From the NCBI GenBank assembly GCA_012959465.1, contig DUDC01000168.1, forward strand, positions 1-64,000: a DNA stretch of 64,000 nt. The letters run 5' to 3'. Each line of letters opens with the position of its first letter. The first letter of the stretch is position 1. The stretch is from Planctomycetaceae bacterium. GTDB taxonomy: Bacteria; Planctomycetota; Planctomycetia; Pirellulales; Pirellulaceae. Positions 7,691 to 16,607 of this stretch are shown here, one piece after another. The notes under the pieces were generated by a model. That model was given only the letters and a program-made list of their open reading frames with translations. It did not search any database and was not told where the DNA came from. The translations under genes and the position numbers were made by a program.

Positions 7691-9307
7691 CTACCGACGC
7701 CGGCTCGCAGTAACGAAGACGGCCGTTGAACCGATGGCGTCACCCCGTTCGTTGCGTACGTAAACGCGTACGACACACGGCCCATTGGCCGCAGTAGGAA
7801 TTGGCAACTCGACGACATTCTCGCCTTCTGTCACTTGCGCTTCACCTGCGGCCCAGACAGGGTCGTTCGCGGCGAGATACGTTCGCTGCATTTCGTCGAG
7901 AGCCTCGGGGGCGAATTCAAAGGTATCTCGTGGCTTTGGTCGCGATTTGAGACGATCTCGTCGACAGACGATTTCGACGAGGGCCCGACCGGCAATCGGA
8001 CTCTGCAGCTGCACCCTGCACAAGCCGCCCGCCACCTGGTGTGTTTTGACGGAAAGTGCAATTGGCTGCGGTCGGCGAATTCGCAATAGCGGATCCCCGA
8101 TCAGATTGAACAAGTAGACGTGTTCGCGAAGCTCGTCGGCCAGCTGGTCCTTGTTGGGACTGAATGTTGCGGCCAAAGTATCCAGGAGCTGGCGGTTGAC
8201 CGAGTGTGCGGCGTTTCGCTTTGGTAGCATTTGTTGTTTGGCACCTAGTATCACTTCGCCAAGCGTTGAAACGTTGTCGTGAAAATAGCGGCGTATCATT
8301 CCGTCGCCCAAAACGGCCATCGCGTAGGGCATTGTCAACCGCGAGGCCGCAACGACGGCAATCGGACCACCGGGTGTACGAAGCATCTGTTCTGCCATGC
8401 AATCGTGTTCGTTGTCGAACGCGCCCGTATGGCAAGCCAGGAAAATTGAGATGGGGCGTCCGGAGCGGCTCTGTAGTTTCGGCGTGTCATTGATATCCAG
8501 AATGTGAAATGAACCGCCCGGCACGTGCACTTGGTCCAGGTACCGACGGTGTCCGTGCCCGATATACACCCAGAACAAACATCCTTCGTTGAATCGATCA
8601 ATGGCCATTGAGTGGAATCGTTGTGGGTCTGGGCAGTAGGGGCTCTGCCAGCTGCCATACGTCATCGTCGTGGCATAGTGAGCTGGGATTTCACTCGTCA
8701 GAAAACGTCGCGTTGCCGATTCAAGAACAAAATCAGCCAATTTCCCAAACCCACCGACGCCGGCAATCAGGTTCACACGTTGACGCCAGGGACCCAATTC
8801 CTGTTGTTCGTAATCAATGATCCTCTGGACAATTTGGGCGAGTTCGATTGGCTGATCCGCCGTAATGCGTCCGACGGCCAGCTCCGGTACACCGTCCTCG
8901 TCCAAATCCGCATAAGCGTTATCTGTTGCGATGTGGTGTTTGCCACCAAACTTTGGCAGGACCGTCGCGGTAGCATAAGCCGTTGGTGTCTGAAGTTCAT
9001 CGCGGAGTGCGTGGCCTTCCATGCCAATCGTATCTCCGATCAATACCACCCATCGCAGCTTTCCACCTTTGCTGACCTGACGCAACCTTCCTCGAATGTC
9101 ATTGATGCTACCTTGGTTGGACACCAATGTGATCCGGTGCCCTTGGGCCTGTCGGTGTTCGATCCACGGTTGTAATGCCGTATAGAAAGCAGGTGCGCAG
9201 ACCACGGCGACGTCGGATAGTGCGGCTGATTCCGCATCAAAGGTCAACTGCAGTGGTTGTGGAGGAACCATCAACGCAGTGAGACACGTCAGAAGAACTA
9301 CGCCCAT
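7691..9307 (-). CDS. Exported peptidase C25 (gingipain-type) domain protein
   Basis: These 538 residues begin with a hydrophobic export signal (MGVVLLTCLTALMVPP). The body matches the C25 fold: an alpha/beta core with WVVLIGDT, a substrate segment with DNAYADLDEDGVPELAVGRI, the histidine of the catalytic dyad in CLFWVYIGHGHRR near residue 240, and the cysteine in ISIFLACHTGAFDN near 285. The C-terminal part (from about residue 410) looks like a beta-sandwich. C25 enzymes are secreted cysteine endopeptidases. No secretion-sorting tail is visible. The gene stands alone, divergent from the aldo/keto reductase. Confidence 0.85.
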   Translation of the reverse strand: MGVVLLTCLTALMVPPQPLQLTFDAESAALSDVAVVCAPAFYTALQPWIEHRQAQGHRITLVSNQGSINDIRGRLRQVSKGGKLRWVVLIGDTIGMEGHALRDELQTPTAYATATVLPKFGGKHHIATDNAYADLDEDGVPELAVGRITADQPIELAQIVQRIIDYEQQELGPWRQRVNLIAGVGGFGKLADFVLESATRRFLTSEIPAHYATTMTYGSWQSPYCPDPQRFHSMAIDRFNEGCLFWVYIGHGHRRYLDQVHVPGGSFHILDINDTPKLQSRSGRPISIFLACHTGAFDNEHDCMAEQMLRTPGGPIAVVAASRLTMPYAMAVLGDGMIRRYFHDNVSTLGEVILGAKQQMLPKRNAAHSVNRQLLDTLAATFSPNKDQLADELREHVYLFNLIGDPLLRIRRPQPIALSVKTHQVAGGLCRVQLQSPIAGRALVEIVCRRDRLKSRPKPRDTFEFAPEALDEMQRTYLAANDPVWAAGEAQVTEGENVVELPIPTAANGPCVVRVYVRNERGDAIGSTAVFVTASRRR

Positions 9308-9510
9308 TAGCCATTCTCTCGAATTTGGGTATTTCCCTCATTTTCTCGAGGCACGAGTATTGTACCCCTTCAGTGAGAAGCGTGGGGAGTTTAGCGATGA
9401 ATGGACCTGATGCCAACAGAAGAAATTTGACCCAGACGGCTGACTGAGACGGGCACGCCGATACACTACGTTCGACGGCTATCTAGACTCGATCAGCAAG
9501 AACATCAGAA

Positions 9511-10416
9511 ATGGCCAATTTAGGAATGATCAACAAGACACTTGGCCGAACTGGCTTACAAGTCACACAAATCGGTTATGGCAGCATGGGTTTGCGTGGC
9601 CCGAAGACGTGGGGGGTCCGCGTGGTCGACGATGAAGATGCGGACCGTTTTCTGAACCGAGTCCTCGATGTTGGGATCAATTTTATCGACACGTCTCCCG
9701 ACTATGGTGTCAGTGAACAACGCATCGGCAGGTACATCGGTGCTCGCCGCGACGAGTTCTACCTGGCGACGAAATGCGGTTGCTGTCCGAGGCAACACGA
9801 GGATCATTTGGAGGTTCGCCACGATTGGAAGAAGGACGTTCTGGAGCGTAACATCGAATCCAGCCTCGATCGTCTTCGGACTGACTATATCGACTTATTA
9901 CAGTTTCATGGTGGCGATGCGGAGACATTGCAACGGGAGGGCTTGATCGACACGCTATGCGGTTTTCGGGACTCTGGCTTGATCCGATTCATCGGTGCGT
10001 CGAGCTCGCTTCCAAATCTGCCCGGTTTGATCGAGCTAGATGTTTTTGACACGTTTCAAGTGCCCTACTCGTGCCTAGCCCCTCAGCATCATGATGTGAT
10101 CACGAGTGCTGCAGCAACCGAGGCTGGAATCATCATTCGCGGCGGTATCGCCCATGGCGGTCCCGATGCAGAGATTGAACGTCCCGCCTTGGACGACATT
10201 TGGAAGTCCGCCTGCCTGGACGAAGTGCTCCCGACGGGGATGAGTCGGGCGGAGTTGATACTCCGTTACACGCTTTCTCATCCTCACTGCCACACGACGA
10301 TCGTCGGTACTTGCGACCCACAACATCTGGCTGAAAATGTCGCCGCAGCCGCGCGCGGACCACTTGCGGGTGATTTGTTGCAGGAAATTCGTGAGCGAGT
10401 CTCACGGGCGTTGTAG
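9511..10416 (+). CDS. Aldo/keto reductase
   Basis: The 301-residue protein has the family's opening LGRTGLQVTQIGYGSMGL and the catalytic set: Asp and Tyr in NFIDTSPDYGVSEQ (about residues 60-65), Lys in YLATKCG (about 88) and His in DLLQFHGGD. These enzymes reduce carbonyls with NADPH on a TIM barrel. Shortly after the catalytic Lys comes CGCCPRQHEDH, a Cys/His-rich stretch that is unusual for a simple reductase. The substrate is unknown. The gene is monocistronic and converges with the sigma54 regulator. Confidence 0.88.
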   Translation: MANLGMINKTLGRTGLQVTQIGYGSMGLRGPKTWGVRVVDDEDADRFLNRVLDVGINFIDTSPDYGVSEQRIGRYIGARRDEFYLATKCGCCPRQHEDHLEVRHDWKKDVLERNIESSLDRLRTDYIDLLQFHGGDAETLQREGLIDTLCGFRDSGLIRFIGASSSLPNLPGLIELDVFDTFQVPYSCLAPQHHDVITSAAATEAGIIIRGGIAHGGPDAEIERPALDDIWKSACLDEVLPTGMSRAELILRYTLSHPHCHTTIVGTCDPQHLAENVAAAARGPLAGDLLQEIRERVSRAL

Positions 10417-10452
10417 GTGCGAGGCCTTCGCTGTTCAAATCGATGTCTACGC

Positions 10453-12369
10453 TCATTCCTCCCCATCCTCGTCTGTCTCTTGCTCACTCATTCCGAGCTG
10501 CTTCATCTTGCGGTAGAGGTTTGATCGGTGAAGGTTGAGTCGTTCGGCGGCCAACGTCATATTACCGCCTGTCTGGCGTATTTGCCGCTGAATGTACTCC
10601 CGCTGAAAGGCCTGTGTTGCATCGTTGAGGGGCATATCGCCAATCTGCCACGACCTCTCCTCTCCAGCTGGGGCCGAAATGAAGTTGAGATCGCCACTGT
10701 CGACCTCGTTTCCGCTTGTCAAGTAAGCGAGTCCTTCGGCCAAATTCCTCAACTCGCGAACATTCCCAGGCCAGCGGTGGGCCCGCAGTCGTTTCTTGGC
10801 CGATGGTGTCAACTTGGGAGGCTGTCGGCCGGCCCTTTGGCAAAAGTCGTTTAAGAAAAACTCAATAAGGCGCAATACGTCGTCGTCACGCTCGCGCAGA
10901 GGCGGGAGTTCAATGGAGACGACATTGAGTCGATAGAACAGGTCCTCACGAAACTTCTTGTCACGTACCAACTCGGACAGATCTTGGTTTGTCGCGGCCA
11001 ACAGGCGAACGTCGGTGTGAATCGTCTCGCTGCCGCCCACACGAACGACCACTTTCTCTTCCAAAACTCGTAGGAGTTTTGCTTGCCCTCCCAAACTCAT
11101 GTCGCCGATTTCGTCGAGGAACAGAGTTCCGTCCGCAGCCAATTCGAATTTTCCTTGCCGCATATCATGAGCGTCGGTAAAGGCTCCTTTCTCGTGGCCG
11201 AACAGTTCGCTCTCTAAAAGGGTCTCCGTCAAAGCGGCGCAGTTGACAGCGATAAACGGTTGATCTCGTCGGCGACTCAAATAGTGGATTTGTTGTGCGA
11301 CGACCTCTTTACCCGTGCCATTCTCACCGAGAATCAGCACGGCGAGATCGGTGGGAGCAACACGGTTGACCGTCGCGCGAAGCTTGGCAATTGACGGGCA
11401 ATCGCCAATCATCCGTACATGCGCGGCCGCTTCGTCGACTACCCGTTGATGGGTATTAAGCAGCCGACCGTACTGCTGCGTCGTCGCCAAAGCACTCGCA
11501 GCGTGGGTGGCCAACTCGGTCAATGCCTGCTCATCCTCATTCGTAAAGAAGTCATCTTTCTTATTGAGGACTTCAAAGGCGCCAAATCGCTCGTCATGTG
11601 CCGCCAACGGTACACACAACAGAGACCGTGTCATGAAGGATAGCTTTTCGTCGACGGTTCGGTCGATTTGGCCTCGGTCTTCTCTCGCGTTGACTCGTTG
11701 AGACTCGCCCGTTTGCACCACCTGCCCGACAACACCGGTGTCCTCGGCGATCCTCAGCTCGTTGCCGTCAACGCCTAAGGCCGGGCGGCCAATGAGTGTC
11801 TTATTTGGTTTATCCCAGAGGAAAATGCTGGCGCGTTCACAGTTCAGCAACCGGGTAGCCGCCTCGGCGATTTGTTCGAGCAATCGGTCCATATCCAGTT
11901 CTTGCCGCCAGCTCGCAGCGATGTTGACGATCTCCTCCAGCCTTTCGACACGTCGCCGGAGAGCCTGTCGTTGTTCCATCAATGTCACGGCGGCGCCGAA
12001 CGCCTGTGCCACATCCGGCAGTCTCTCTAAGTCTTGATCGGACCGCACGGCTAGGGCGTGATCGGTCGAGATGGCGGTGGTTGTCCATCCACCTGCCGCT
12101 TGCGGCAGCCCTTCGTCCAGCGAATCACTTAGTAGACTGACGTCGATCCCGTCGGTAACGCCAACTGACGCTCGACAACGCCATTGACCGCGTTCGATGC
12201 GCCAGACGGAAACGTCGCGGATGCCTAATTCTTCGGCCAGACGTGGCATCGATTCGGCGAGCATGGTCTCGCCAGCAGTACCTTCGCCCGCCAACATTTG
12301 GCTCATCCAGCTAACAAGTTGATCAGAGAACGAAGAGGTCATGGCGGTCATTATTGAGAGCATCGTCAA
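10453..12369 (-). CDS. Sigma54-dependent transcriptional activator with GAF domains
   Basis: About 638 residues in three parts. A GAF sensory region (about 130-310, with RLLNCERASIFLWD and LLCVPLAAHDERFGAFEVLN) precedes the AAA+ domain (about 330-560). That domain has Walker A GENGTGKE, the sigma54-contact loop GAFTDA, Walker B GTLFLDEIGD and the arginine-finger region FREDLFYRLNVV. A C-terminal Fis-type helix-turn-helix follows (TLAAERLNLHRSNLYRKMKQLGM). Such proteins drive open-complex formation at -12/-24 promoters; the GAF region should bind a small ligand, unidentified. The contact loop is GAFTDA where GAFTGA is usual. Several ATGs near the start (12369, 12363, 12351, 12342) leave the exact start open. 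It is divergent from fabI. Confidence 0.93.
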   Translation of the reverse strand: MTMLSIMTAMTSSFSDQLVSWMSQMLAGEGTAGETMLAESMPRLAEELGIRDVSVWRIERGQWRCRASVGVTDGIDVSLLSDSLDEGLPQAAGGWTTTAISTDHALAVRSDQDLERLPDVAQAFGAAVTLMEQRQALRRRVERLEEIVNIAASWRQELDMDRLLEQIAEAATRLLNCERASIFLWDKPNKTLIGRPALGVDGNELRIAEDTGVVGQVVQTGESQRVNAREDRGQIDRTVDEKLSFMTRSLLCVPLAAHDERFGAFEVLNKKDDFFTNEDEQALTELATHAASALATTQQYGRLLNTHQRVVDEAAAHVRMIGDCPSIAKLRATVNRVAPTDLAVLILGENGTGKEVVAQQIHYLSRRRDQPFIAVNCAALTETLLESELFGHEKGAFTDAHDMRQGKFELAADGTLFLDEIGDMSLGGQAKLLRVLEEKVVVRVGGSETIHTDVRLLAATNQDLSELVRDKKFREDLFYRLNVVSIELPPLRERDDDVLRLIEFFLNDFCQRAGRQPPKLTPSAKKRLRAHRWPGNVRELRNLAEGLAYLTSGNEVDSGDLNFISAPAGEERSWQIGDMPLNDATQAFQREYIQRQIRQTGGNMTLAAERLNLHRSNLYRKMKQLGMSEQETDEDGEE

Positions 12370-12533
12370 GTCAGCAGTCGAACATCCTACAGGTTTTTCG
12401 GCAATCCATCCAATCGCGGCCGAGATTTGTGGTTTCTCCCGCCTCCCGTTGTCGGTCTGGCGAATCTATACGAAAATGCTTCGATTCGCGATACGAAGAG
12501 ATAGCAAACTCAACCCGCTAGGAGCGACGCAGC

Positions 12534-13358
12534 ATGGGGATTTTTGAAGGCAAGAAGGGCTTGATTCTCGGTGTTGCCAACGATCGGTCCATTGCCTGGG
12601 CCATCGCCAAAGAGATCATGAATCAGGGCGGCGTCTGTGGATTCACTCACCTGCCTGACCGAGAGGATGACGAGAAAAAGAAGAATCGCCGCCGAGTGAC
12701 CAAGTGCACCGATGGCTGGGACAACGCAAAATTTCTCGTGCCACTAAACGTCCAGGACGATGATCAAATTCGCTCCGTGATGGCGACCGCCAAAGCCGAA
12801 CTGGGCAGCCTCGATTTTCTTGTCCATTCTATCGCGTTTGCCGACCGCGATGACCTCAATCGAGACACTGTGGAGACAAGCCGAGACGGTTTTAAGATGG
12901 CCATGGAGATCAGCGTGTATAGCCTGCTCGCCGTCTGCAACGCCGCGCGACCTATCCTCTCGGACAGTGCGTCCGTCTTGGCCATGACGTACTTTGGTGG
13001 AGAAAAATGTGTTCCAGGCTACAACGTAATGGGCATTTGTAAGGCGGCATTGGATGCTTCGATCCGCTACCTAGCCTACGACTTAGGGCCAGCCAATATC
13101 CGTGTCAATGCGGTGAGCGCCGGGCCGTTAAAGACCCTGGCAGGCTCAGCGGCCGGAGTTGGCGAAATGCTCAAGTTGTACTCACAAATGTCACCATTGG
13201 GACGCAACATCACCCACGATGAGGTCGGGAAGTCCGGTGCTTTTCTGCTCTCGGACTGCTCGAACGGGATCACCGGTGAAATCCTGCACGTCGACGGAGG
13301 CTACAACGCCATGGGATCTCCGGGGAGACTGCTCGATTCATTGGATGACAGCGCATAG
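12534..13358 (+). CDS. fabI: Enoyl-[acyl-carrier-protein] reductase (NADH), FabI type
   Basis: FabI performs the last reduction of each fatty acid elongation round. The 274 residues show the FabI-type nucleotide-binding start GLILGVANDRSIAWAIAKE, the catalytic region YNVMGICKAALDASIRYLA with Tyr and Lys seven residues apart, and the family stretch RVNAVSAGPLKTLAGS. A lysine/arginine-rich insert (EKKKNRRRV, about residue 45) replaces the usual short loop. AGGAG precedes the ATG by 11 bases. A Nudix gene follows after 14 bases. Confidence 0.95.
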   Translation: MGIFEGKKGLILGVANDRSIAWAIAKEIMNQGGVCGFTHLPDREDDEKKKNRRRVTKCTDGWDNAKFLVPLNVQDDDQIRSVMATAKAELGSLDFLVHSIAFADRDDLNRDTVETSRDGFKMAMEISVYSLLAVCNAARPILSDSASVLAMTYFGGEKCVPGYNVMGICKAALDASIRYLAYDLGPANIRVNAVSAGPLKTLAGSAAGVGEMLKLYSQMSPLGRNITHDEVGKSGAFLLSDCSNGITGEILHVDGGYNAMGSPGRLLDSLDDSA

Positions 13359-13372
13359 TTCGGTCGACGAGA

Positions 13373-13786
13373 ATGACTCGGGTGCAAGAAATCGCCGTGG
13401 CAGTCGTGCAAGCGGACGACTATTTCTTGGTTGGGATTCGTCCGGACGGCGTAGCGCTGGCTGGCTATCACGAGTTTCCCGGCGGGAAAGTTCGTTCCGA
13501 CGAGACACCCAAGGACGCCGTCGCGCGAGAAACACTGGAGGAAACGCGGCTAGCCGTGGTCGTGATAAGAGAGTTGATCCAGCAGGCCCAAAAGTACGAT
13601 CACGGTACTGTCCAACTGCACTTTTGGCTGGCGACTCCCGTCGGCTGGACACCCGGCGAGAGGCTACCGCCCGTTGTTGATCCCTTTCGTTGGGTATCTC
13701 GAGGCGAACTCGGTCAGCTCAATTTTCCCGACGGCAATCGGCAACTGCTGCAGATTCTGGTTGAGGATCAGCGGCCGGCTTCGTAA
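13373..13786 (+). CDS. Nudix hydrolase, MutT-like
   Basis: The 137-residue protein contains a Nudix box at about residues 37-59, starting at FPGGKVRSDETP and ending RETLEETRL, so the metal-binding REXXEE core is intact; the near-terminal glycine of the consensus is arginine here. Family members cleave nucleoside diphosphates linked to another group; resemblance to 8-oxo-dGTP hydrolases is general and the substrate is not certain. It follows fabI closely in the same direction. Its TAA stop overlaps the first bases of a dispersed repeat. Confidence 0.85.
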   Translation: MTRVQEIAVAVVQADDYFLVGIRPDGVALAGYHEFPGGKVRSDETPKDAVARETLEETRLAVVVIRELIQQAQKYDHGTVQLHFWLATPVGWTPGERLPPVVDPFRWVSRGELGQLNFPDGNRQLLQILVEDQRPAS

Positions 13787-13806
13787 CCCGACGCGTAAGC
13801 GAGGGA
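13785..13806 (+). repeat. Dispersed intergenic repeat family A, copy 1
   Basis: These 22 bases, with core CCCGACGCGTAAGCGAGGG, recur exactly in reverse orientation at 29965-29986. Here the repeat starts on the Nudix stop codon. Its GCGAGGG (13799-13805) pairs with CCCTCGC at 13824-13830, so the copy could form a hairpin after the operon. Confidence 0.75.
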
Positions 13807-14071
13807 GCGGCTGATTTCGGTACCCCTCGCTAGCGGTTCGGTTCAGGACCTGCGGCCGGCTTCGGTACCCCACAGCCCTTGTAAACAACAACACTGTTGT
13901 GTTCGTATAGCAATGGAAGACGCAACGGCGAGAGGCGAAGGGACGGTTTAAAAAAGCCACTTTTGCCTAAGATGGACTTGATTCGCCTTTGCGTGTCGAC
14001 ATACAACGATGTGTGGCGGCCTCGATTGGAAGCCAGGCAGGATGCCGAAAAACTCAATGGAGTGACAGAGC
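13787..14071. other. Intergenic region with short direct repeats
   Basis: Besides the family A repeat this stretch holds GCGGCCGGCTTCG at 13852-13864, duplicated from 13771-13783 inside the end of the Nudix gene, and TTCGGTACCCC at 13816-13826 and again at 13861-13871. A small palindrome (ACAACACTGTTGT) lies near 13888. No convincing gene is seen before 14072. Confidence 0.6.
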
Positions 14072-15142
14072 ATGGATGCTCAAAAATCGCGAGAATTGAT
14101 CGCCGTACTGCTTTGCTTGGGATCGGTTCAACAGGCGGTACACGGTGCCACCTTTTCCACCGACAACTTCTTGGTCCATGCTTCCTCTGTCCAACTCGCC
14201 AAGGGAATCGGCTTGGCAGCTGAGTCCTTTCGACGAGACCTGGCCATTGAGTGGTTGGGTTATGAATTAACGACCTGGCCCGACCGTTGCACTATTGTCG
14301 CTCACGTCAATTCGCGACTGGGGGCTCAAGGAGCTACCACTTTCTTGACCGGCAATCGTCGCGCCTGGGACTTCAGTATGGAGGTCTGGGGCTCGAACGA
14401 ACGAGTACTCGACAGCGTGCTGCCACACGAAGTCACTCACACCGTCTTTGCCACACATTTTGGACGCCGCTTGCCCCGCTGGGCGGATGAGGGCGCATGC
14501 ACGACCGTCGAAGACGTATCGGAGCGACGAAAGCACGACAAGTTGCTGGTCCGATTCTTGAAAAGTAGTCGGTCAATCGCCTTCCACCAACTGTTTGCAA
14601 TTCAAGAATATCCGGACGATATCCTGCCACTCTATTCTCAAGGGTACTCGCTTTCTCGTTTCTTGATCGAGCAACAGGGAAAGAGGGCGTTCGTAAAATT
14701 CATGGAGCGAGGGATGGCGCGAGGAGATTGGCTGCGCGCGATCGAGGTCCAATATGGATACTCTTCCTTTACCGAATTGCAGTACACCTGGCTGGAATGG
14801 GTGAAGGAGGGGAGTCCGGTTCTGGCGGGCAAGCGTTACGAAGCTTCATCCGATCAGCGAATTGCTGGGCGGTCGTCTGGCCATAACTCCCGAACTCGGC
14901 AGGTTGCCACGCGCAATGGATCAATCGCCCTGGATCAGCGATCCAAGGATGGCGGGAATCTGGCGGTCAATGATCGTCCTTCCCGTGCTCCCACCAGCGT
15001 CGTCGCCGACACCGACGGGTGGTATTCTCGACGATATTCTGAGCTTCGATCCGTACCGAGGGTTCATGCGAAGTCCCATACCCGCGGCAAACCGAGTACA
15101 TCACCGATAGCGGATGCGTCGGTGCCAACGATACGCCGGTAA
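14072..15142 (+). CDS. Exported HExxH protein, putative metallopeptidase
   Basis: These 356 residues begin with a signal-peptide-like segment (to about VHG, residue 25). The zinc-binding motif is in LPHEVTHTVFATHFGRRLPR near residue 117, followed by WADEGACTTVED, where a downstream acidic residue could be the third metal ligand as in gluzincin peptidases. A conserved-looking YSQGYSLSRFLIEQQGKRAFVKF follows near 190, as in peptidase MA-like domains. The C-terminal 100 residues are low-complexity and probably disordered. Substrate unknown; no linked gene. Confidence 0.72.
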   Translation: MDAQKSRELIAVLLCLGSVQQAVHGATFSTDNFLVHASSVQLAKGIGLAAESFRRDLAIEWLGYELTTWPDRCTIVAHVNSRLGAQGATTFLTGNRRAWDFSMEVWGSNERVLDSVLPHEVTHTVFATHFGRRLPRWADEGACTTVEDVSERRKHDKLLVRFLKSSRSIAFHQLFAIQEYPDDILPLYSQGYSLSRFLIEQQGKRAFVKFMERGMARGDWLRAIEVQYGYSSFTELQYTWLEWVKEGSPVLAGKRYEASSDQRIAGRSSGHNSRTRQVATRNGSIALDQRSKDGGNLAVNDRPSRAPTSVVADTDGWYSRRYSELRSVPRVHAKSHTRGKPSTSPIADASVPTIRR

Positions 15143-15203
15143 GTGCTTGTATTGCCAATGCCGTGTTTTTCAATTCACTGCACCGACAAGATCGATCAGC
15201 CAA

Positions 15204-15665
15204 TCATAGTTCTTCGTAGACAGCCAAGGCGCTATCCAGCTGGCGGAGAAATTCTTCGGTTTCGAGATATCCGTCAATCCGAGCGAAAGTTTTTCCATCC
15301 TCACTCTTCATTATGATGTTTGGCACGCCCTGCACATCTAACTCTTTGGCCACATAGATTTCGGCGTCGATGTCAACCAACACCAACTCGAAGCGATCGA
15401 GGAGTTGCTTCACCGCTTCATCGGTGAAACTCTCCGCAGCCAGTTTCTTGCAGTAGCCACACCAGCTAGCCGTGGCGAAGACGAAGGCCGGCTTTCCGGC
15501 GGCTCTTGATTTTGCCAGTCCGTCATCGTACCCAATCGTCCAATTGAGTCCTTGCATATGGTGCGCCCATTTGTCTTTTTCGTCCTCTTGGTTCGAGGCA
15601 GTGGCGCATCCCAACACAATAAACAAACCAGTCAGCAAGACGCACCGAGTCCAAGTCATGATCAC
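15204..15665 (-). CDS. Thioredoxin-like lipoprotein
   Basis: About 153 residues: a lipoprotein signal with cysteine in FIVLGCATAS, then a thioredoxin fold with redox motif ATASWCGYCKKLAAE (about residue 68), the loop VQGVPNIIMKSEDGK carrying the cis-proline, and a short C-terminal helix. It is probably anchored to the cell envelope and acts in thiol reduction or exchange. It ends facing the metallopeptidase-like gene and follows an aminotransferase gene by 9 bases, suggesting co-transcription. The exact start (first or third codon, both Met) is open. Confidence 0.83.
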   Translation of the reverse strand: MIMTWTRCVLLTGLFIVLGCATASNQEDEKDKWAHHMQGLNWTIGYDDGLAKSRAAGKPAFVFATASWCGYCKKLAAESFTDEAVKQLLDRFELVLVDIDAEIYVAKELDVQGVPNIIMKSEDGKTFARIDGYLETEEFLRQLDSALAVYEEL

Positions 15666-15674
15666 GATCCAGTT

Positions 15675-16583
15675 TTATCGGTTGAAAAAGTCGAGAGCCT
15701 GTTGGCGGATGTCGCGGCCAACCCGGTCGCTCCATGATTGTAACAAGCTGGCAAAAACCGGACCGGGTCTTCCGCTTCCAAATAGGATGTCATCGCAGCG
15801 AATCACTGGCAGGACACACGGAGACGTACTCGTGAGGTAGACCTCGTCGGCACGAGCCAACTCGTCCATTCGCAACACTCTCTCAACGTAGCCGATTCCG
15901 AGTGACTGTGCGATCTCTCGCAAGAAAGAGATCGAGATTCCTGGGAGCACCGAGTCGTTTGGGGGGGAGACCAGCCCCTCGCCATCAAAGTAAGCGACGA
16001 TATTGGCGGTCGATGTCTCGAGCACATTGTCTTGTTGGTCGAGGATTAAGGCCCGGGCACCGGGGATTTTTCCGGCAGCCTCCCGATCGGCCAAGTAATA
16101 ATGCATGCGGCTTCGGCACTTCAATTCCGCTGGCCAACTGCTGCTGGGTACTTGCCGCACCGATGGAACGGATAGACACTGTCCCTCGTCATAGTGAGCG
16201 GCCCACAGGCGAAAGGGAATCGGAAACGTGTGCATGGCGACCCGCGGTTCGGGAACCGACTCGACAAACGTGCCGTAGTCGCCAGGAGTGACGAAGATAC
16301 ATAAGCCCAGATCATCCCCGGCAGCCAAGAGGGAGTGATTCCGTTGAACCAATTCGGTGGCGGGTCCCTCGAGACTTGTGACTCCGCCGGGGACGGACAC
16401 GCCAACGATCTGCAATGAGCGGCTCAACCTGTCGAGATGCGACTTGAGTTGAAAGATCCCACCGGCAAACGTCCGCAGTTGTTCCGCGACCGTTACTCCT
16501 TGGACGAATCCGGCATCGGTGACTGGCAGGCGGAGTTCGCTGGCTGCGATCCAGTCTCCGTTGAGATAAGCAATCGGCTGCAT
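15675..16583 (-). CDS. Class IV PLP-dependent aminotransferase / aminodeoxychorismate lyase-like
   Basis: The 302-residue protein has the class IV fold (BCAT, D-amino acid transaminase and PabC). Signs are the opening YLNGDWIAASELRLPVTDAGF, the arginine-rich substrate strand, the PLP lysine in AELKCRSRMHYYLADREA near residue 158, ETSTANIVAY near 190 and VLPGISISFLREIA. Which reaction it performs, branched-chain transamination or lyase activity in folate synthesis, cannot be decided from these motifs. Nine bases separate it from the thioredoxin-like gene. Confidence 0.82.
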   Translation of the reverse strand: MQPIAYLNGDWIAASELRLPVTDAGFVQGVTVAEQLRTFAGGIFQLKSHLDRLSRSLQIVGVSVPGGVTSLEGPATELVQRNHSLLAAGDDLGLCIFVTPGDYGTFVESVPEPRVAMHTFPIPFRLWAAHYDEGQCLSVPSVRQVPSSSWPAELKCRSRMHYYLADREAAGKIPGARALILDQQDNVLETSTANIVAYFDGEGLVSPPNDSVLPGISISFLREIAQSLGIGYVERVLRMDELARADEVYLTSTSPCVLPVIRCDDILFGSGRPGPVFASLLQSWSDRVGRDIRQQALDFFNR

Positions 16584-16607
16584 AAAGTATCAGTATTGGC
16601 GGGCGTT

